64,000 bases of DNA from Diatrype stigma. Taxonomy: Eukaryota > Ascomycota > Sordariomycetes > Xylariales > Diatrypaceae. Of this stretch, positions 59,374 to 64,000 are shown in pieces. A program made the position numbers and the translations under genes. The notes below the pieces were generated by a model. That model was given only the letters and a program-made list of their open reading frames with translations, was not told the origin of the DNA and did no database searches. The stretch spans positions 248,001 through 312,000 of the forward strand of contig JAKJXP020000038.1 of NCBI GenBank assembly GCA_022225965.2. Reading direction: 5' to 3'. The first letter of the stretch is position 1, and the number at the start of each line of letters is the position of its first letter.

Positions 59374-60875
59374 AAACGACGGTTGTCAAATTCTTCCCTA
59401 CTCTCATCTTTCTCAACCTCAACCCCAACCTTGCCATCAGACCGCGATAGGTCCCGCCGGTGGCAATCGAGCTCGAGCAGCTCTGGATCTCCCCATTCCA
59501 GACGATAGCAACGACGACCGGGTGGTCACTCCCATCTTCGAATATCTCGCTTACGCTTCTCCATGGCTTCGTCTTCGTTCTGCCTGCCAGTGCCTTGTTC
59601 CTGAAGGGGTATTGTGCCCTACCCCGACGACTCGTGCGTACGAGTAGTGCGATGATGACTCTCAACGAATTGATGACACACTTTTATATATGATGGGAAC
59701 ACGGGGTGGCTGCAACGAGGCACTTGGTAACAGTGGGGGACCTCTGGATCAATTGTGCATGGAAGGAAGACATTCTTATTTTTCTCTTTTTCTTTTCTTG
59801 TGTACGGCGTTAACGGAGCTCATACTGATGCACTCCCTCCACATCAGAAGCCGGGATGCTTGTGGAAATATTCCCGCAGCAGGTTCAAATACCTATGGGA
59901 CGCTGCCTGGGCTCTACTACTGCGCTTAAGCAATGCCGGTCGGTGGTTCATGATACCAAGGAGACAGGTCAGCTGGACTGGGATGATTCCCAGAGGTTGG
60001 TGTGTGTGTGCGTGAGAGAAAGAGAGGAGAGGGAGGGCAAAATCCAAAAGATTTGCGTGTATGGATAGGTCAGTAATTAGTAATGTGGTGTATGATGGGT
60101 TATCACGAGTTTATGTTTGGCTATGGAGCATCCTAATCGAGTGCCTCAAAACATCACCACCGAGCCCAGATAGGATCATGTGTAGTCGTGTGGGCCAGGG
60201 CTCTAATGTTCGTCTCACGTGTACTTATAGCAGAATTATTACATTCAGTTCCAGTGTGCTCAAAGGGGCATCGATAAACCTAGAGATGCAGATGTGAACT
60301 TCATCTGAGGGAGGACGGCTTTGGCGGGCATTGCCCGTGTGAATTATACCATGTATTATATACCCTCTATATCAGTCTCCCCGCCCGCTGCTGCGTGCGT
60401 GCGTAGTATGGTACCTACTTATCTACTCGTATGCGCGGTCTATAAATACAACTCGCGAAAGGGGGGGGGGGCTGGGCTCGGGGCAGTGCCAAGATAAATG
60501 CGACGATGATAGGTATGAGATGGGAAGGGAAAATGAGAAAAGAAAAAAAAAAGAAAAAAAAAAAAACCATTGCAACACCCAAAACCTTTTTGGACCACAC
60601 ATGCGTATCCGCGCCAGAGACCCCGACGACTGTGGCTTTCCCGCCTTACCTCCGACCGGGACGAAGACCATAGCGCGTAACGCCTGATAACCTAGCAAAG
60701 CCCCTTAATAGCCGATGCCCCTTCGCTAATCAAGCACAACCCTCCGTGAAGATTTCGAGCAAAGCCCCCAGAAGCTCTACTAGTATTGGAGCATCCCACC
60801 GCGCAACAGCGTCCAACGTTCTGCAACATAGACAATCCATTCCAGCATATATCCTGGGCCTTGGAAGTACGCCGT
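59374..60875. other. Convergent 3' intergenic region
   Basis: Between the stops of the ArfGAP gene (+) and the checkpoint kinase (-). Contains a poly-G run (about 60461-60470) and poly-A tracts (about 60541-60566). Frames of up to 122 codons have no known domain. Confidence 0.45.
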
Positions 60876-63195
60876 TTACCTTCCATTGGCCTTGCCCTTC
60901 CCCTTATCCTTGCCTTTTCCAGCGGCGGCTTCTTTCTCCGCCTTTGAGTAGAAACTCGTGGCGTCATCAGCAAAGAGCTCCTCGTCGCCTTTGCCTCCCA
61001 TTTTGACAAACTCCTGGGCATTTCGCTGGTCGTCCGGTCGAGCCTCCTGTGGCTTGGCATTAGCGCGACCTACAGCAGTCGTCGGGTTCTTTTTGTATAC
61101 TTTGAGCGGGCCCCGCTCCTGGTTTGGACCCATGGGGATCTTGTTGGCAATCTCTACCTCGTTGATGGAGCTCAGCAAGGTACGCTCGCGAACCATACCA
61201 CGGCGGCGAACTTCCAAGCCGCCAATGCCAGCTACTAGGCCGTCGGTGCTATCGTTCACACCAAGAGGCTTCTGGGTTAGCCATGGATGCTCGAGACATT
61301 CATCAACCGTATAGCGCTTTTCAGGCTCAACTACGAGCATGTGGTCAATCAAGTCCACTACTATTGTTAGCTTCAGGAGGTCACACCAACAATAGGGGCA
61401 GACGTACAGGCTGGGTCGCCAACAGAGTCCCAGTAAGGCGAAGGATAGTCGAAACGCCCGCTCTTGATCTGCTGTGATAGGGTGTATGGGAACTCGCGCG
61501 TGTACAGCTCGTCTGAGAATGGGGGGAAACCGCATAGGCAGATATACAGGACCACCCCAAGGGACCAGATATCCACGGCTTTGGTGTACTTTCTATGGCG
61601 AACTTCTGCTAGAATCTCAGGCGCCACATAGCTCGGGGTGCCACAGAGTGTAGTTGTGAAAGACTCCTCTCCTATGATCTTAGCTAAGCCGAAATCTGCC
61701 AACTTGACATGGAGGTCTTTGTCAACCAGCAGGATATTCTCTGGTTTGATGTCTCGATGAACGATATTTCGATCGTGCTGGTGATTGATTAGTTACCGGT
61801 AGGTAAAAACATGCTTGAGCCGAAAGAAGAAGAAAACCCCTACCAAATATTTGATACCCTGAAGCAGTTGAGTGAACAACTTTCGAGCCTCGTCCTCGGT
61901 TAACTTCTGCTTCAAAACAATGAGATTAAACAATTCTCCTTCAGGGGCAAGTTCTAGCACCAGGTAAACGGCATTCTTCTCGTTGAACGTGTCTTTTAGA
62001 CATAGGACGTTCGGATGGCTGACACCCATGAGAACTGCGATTTCTTGTTGTAGCCCATCTGTCTTCGACCTCTCCTCCATGCCAGGTTGCTTTGTAAATA
62101 TCTTCACGGCATATCTTTGACCGGTCGATTTTTCAACACACAGGAAGACTTCAGCGAAATGTCCTTTTCCTAGTTTCTCAAGGAGGGTGTATTGCTGCAA
62201 GAAGGCGCTTGAGGCACGGCTCCGGGGGTAACGGAATATAAAGCGCGCCTTGTCCAGCACAGCGATCTCATCCTGCTCCTGCAGCTCTCGGCGTTTGTTT
62301 CGCCCAACAATAGCCTCGTTTACAAAAGTGCCATTGCTGGATAGGTCCTCCAGTATGGCAACCGTGTCGTCGCCCTTGTTTTCAGTAAAAATCAAGCAGT
62401 GGCGATTGGATACGATGGGATCATCAATAACAACGTCTAGTAACTCGTTAATTGCGACGGTTCAAGGGGCGATTGGATCGATAGAGCACGTACCACATTC
62501 AGGATGACGACCTATTAAGTAACCACCAGCGGATGCGCCTTTTGCCTTGGTCTTCTCATAGGTCTCTTCCTGCTTTAACGCGCTTGCCGTATTCCGGACG
62601 GTCCCAACAGCACCAACAGTGTCAGGCATAGGGCAAGTCGTCCGTCGCTTCATGACCACACATCTTCCGTGCCTGGGGTCCAGGGGAAAGAGATACCCCC
62701 AGACTCCCTCCTTGACTTCATCCTGTACCTCGTCGGACAGCGCAGCATCTGGGTTTACGAGTTGCGAGGCGGCAAAGGCCTGGGTATCCTGTGGCGGAGA
62801 AGATAAACCTTGGGATAAGCCTTGTGATATGCCTTGATCTTGGGACGGAAAGGTTTCCTCTGGCGTCCGATGTCTGACCTGGCTGGGTCTTCCCTCGGGA
62901 GGCTCTGCTGTGGGCTCCTTGTATATCTCGCTGCTCTCGGCCTGGTTGGTAACGGGGGAGGGCAGTTGCTGACTATTCCGGATTATGGGTGTCTTGAGCT
63001 GGTCTGGGTTGTTGTTGGTGTTGTTGTCTGTCTTGTGCGACAGTCTCTCGGAACGGCGAGGCTTCTTGGAAAGATCGTCATCGTTGCCGACCGAGTCCTG
63101 ATAAGATACGTTAATAGAGAGCAGATGGATGGGCTCGAAGACAGGAATCGGCGCACTCTGCCACGCTTTAATTGGCTCTTCTCGCGTGGAGCCAT
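60876..63195 (-). CDS. prd-4: Chk2/Cds1-type FHA-domain checkpoint protein kinase (PRD-4-like)
   Basis: Five exons: 63195-63157, 63097-62494, 62436-61844, 61777-61408, 61360-60876 (introns 59, 57, 66 and 47 nt); 696 residues. The long upstream frame opens only with TTG; the ATG at 63195 gives a 13-residue first exon (MAPREKSQLKRGR) that splices in phase to DSVGNDDDLSKKPRRSERLS, leaving a bipartite basic NLS-like stretch. Seven SQ/TQ sites lie between residues 55 and 124, an SQ/TQ cluster for ATM/ATR-type kinases. FHA domain about 205-290: GGYLIGRHPECG, SNRHCLIF, EDLSSNGTFVNE. Kinase domain from about 297: LGKGHFAEV, catalytic Lys in YAVKIF (326), HRDIKPEN (Asp 421), LADFG, activation loop TTTLCGTPSYVAPE, DIWSLGVVLYICLCGFPPF. 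C-terminal Lys/Gly-rich tail. It acts in the DNA damage and replication checkpoint; in Neurospora the ortholog also links damage to the clock. Confidence 0.93.
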
Positions 63196-64000
63196 AGCTG
63201 CTCAAGGCGATGACTGGCGGTCGTATCCTTACGCAGCAGGCTGGTTGGTGTACAGTGAGATGGCACGGTGGTATATGCTATGATATGCTATGATAAGTGC
63301 TGATAGCGACACGAGTGTTTCGTATAAATCGGCGTATAAAATCGGCGTATAAAATCGGCGTATGATGTCAGGGTTCAGGTCAAGGTCTGTGTGAACTCGG
63401 GGTGCACACTCGGAGTACACGTAATCTGCCCGGCCTGGGGTCCGCGATAGTGAGATAGGTAGTGGGATAGTGAGAGGAATATACAGAGGCGAAGGGATTG
63501 GGGAGGACGGCAGAAAGGACTGCAGCCTAGAGTCTAGAGAAGCACGGGAGTGAGTGGTCGAGGGTTTGGCGGAGGAAAAGTCGGGCTGGCTGGCTGGCTG
63601 GCTGCTAAACAATTGACTACACGACTCAAATAGGAAATGAGAGCTTTGGGGGCTAGGACTGGTATCTCGCTAGGACTAGGTACCTACATACCTAGGGCTG
63701 CTAGGTAGGCTGTGGGTGAGTGAGTATGTAGCTGCGCTTGTACGAAGAGTCAGCTAACTGCCCAGTCAGCCAGTATACCTATACCTACTAGGTAGTCGAC
63801 TATAGCTGCAGGCTGCTGCGGCAGTGCGGGTCCCTCAAGGACTGACTTCACACTAGGGTAGGTAGGTACCGAGGTGTTGTATGTACGAGCGAGCGGGTGA
63901 GTTGAAGCTTGTCTCCATGCTAGACTTCGGTAGGATCAGATGACACTTAATCGAAGTACTAGAGTACCTAGACCAATATTCGGGCCCCCAATATTCAGAC
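63196..64000. other. Upstream region of the checkpoint kinase
   Basis: Holds the promoter: three tandem 13-bp units (CCGATTTTATACG in gene sense) at 63321-63358. The far right has dense CTAGGTA-type motifs (63677-63720, 63785-63800, 63855-63880). No gene is recognised. Confidence 0.45.
63321..63358 (-). repeat. Three tandem 13-bp TATA-containing units
   Basis: CGTATAAAATCGG repeated three times on the plus strand (the first copy one base shorter), about 125-165 bp upstream of the checkpoint kinase ATG. Each copy holds a TATA-like core, so the repeat may supply several alternative core promoters. Confidence 0.6.

Noticed and set aside
63196..63612. 127-codon minus-strand frame upstream of the checkpoint kinase as its first exon
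   Set aside because: It opens with TTG, ends in a stop and is not in phase with the kinase. The 13-codon ATG exon inside the next intron candidate fits phase and branch site better.

Overview
The window is nuclear DNA of a filamentous ascomycete (Pezizomycotina; Sordariomycetes is my best guess). Genes are split by short GT-AG introns (47 to 136 nt, one of 732 nt) with CTRAY-type branch points. The gene set is typical of the group: a HAMP-repeat group III histidine kinase, a Csx2-type BAR-PH-ArfGAP, a Munc13-like protein, a SAM plus HMG-box protein and a Chk2-type FHA kinase. There are no prokaryotic operons, CRISPR arrays or rRNA genes, and I found no tRNA.

Layout. 0.4-14.9 kb is the gene-dense part: KEOPS subunit Pcc1 (+), a large small heat-shock protein (-) with a step-type heat-shock element upstream, a WW plus PhoD-like phosphatase protein (+), phosphomannomutase (-) and a Na+/Ca2+ exchanger-family transporter (-). 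15.9-17.3 kb holds two decayed short-chain dehydrogenase genes lying head to head. 18.0-20.7 kb is the condensin kleisin Brn1/CAP-H (+), and 22.1-23.3 kb a 104-residue coiled-coil protein (-) with a long intron. 24.9-25.7 kb is an unexplained GC-rich tandem array closed by a perfect 43-bp palindrome and bracketed by inverted repeats. 27.2-27.6 kb may hold a small two-exon gene. 30.2-32.2 kb is the SAM/HMG-box protein (+) and 36.3-40.4 kb the group III histidine kinase (-). An 8.4-kb gene-free stretch (40.4-48.8 kb) carries two MITE-like elements with long terminal inverted repeats. 48.8-53.1 kb is the Munc13-like protein (-), 55.7-59.4 kb the ArfGAP (+) and 60.9-63.2 kb the Chk2-type checkpoint kinase (-).

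The genes are independent housekeeping and signalling genes, not a pathway cluster. Loose themes are stress sensing (HSP, osmosensing kinase, checkpoint kinase), membrane traffic (Munc13-like, ArfGAP), chromosome structure (condensin, HMG box) and tRNA modification or glycosylation support (Pcc1, PMM). Exon joins were worked out by hand: in every model the reading phase closes exactly and joins conserved family motifs. Several long open frames in the window open with TTG rather than ATG, so true starts were re-derived. The most unusual non-genic structure is the array and palindrome at about 25.0-25.5 kb.
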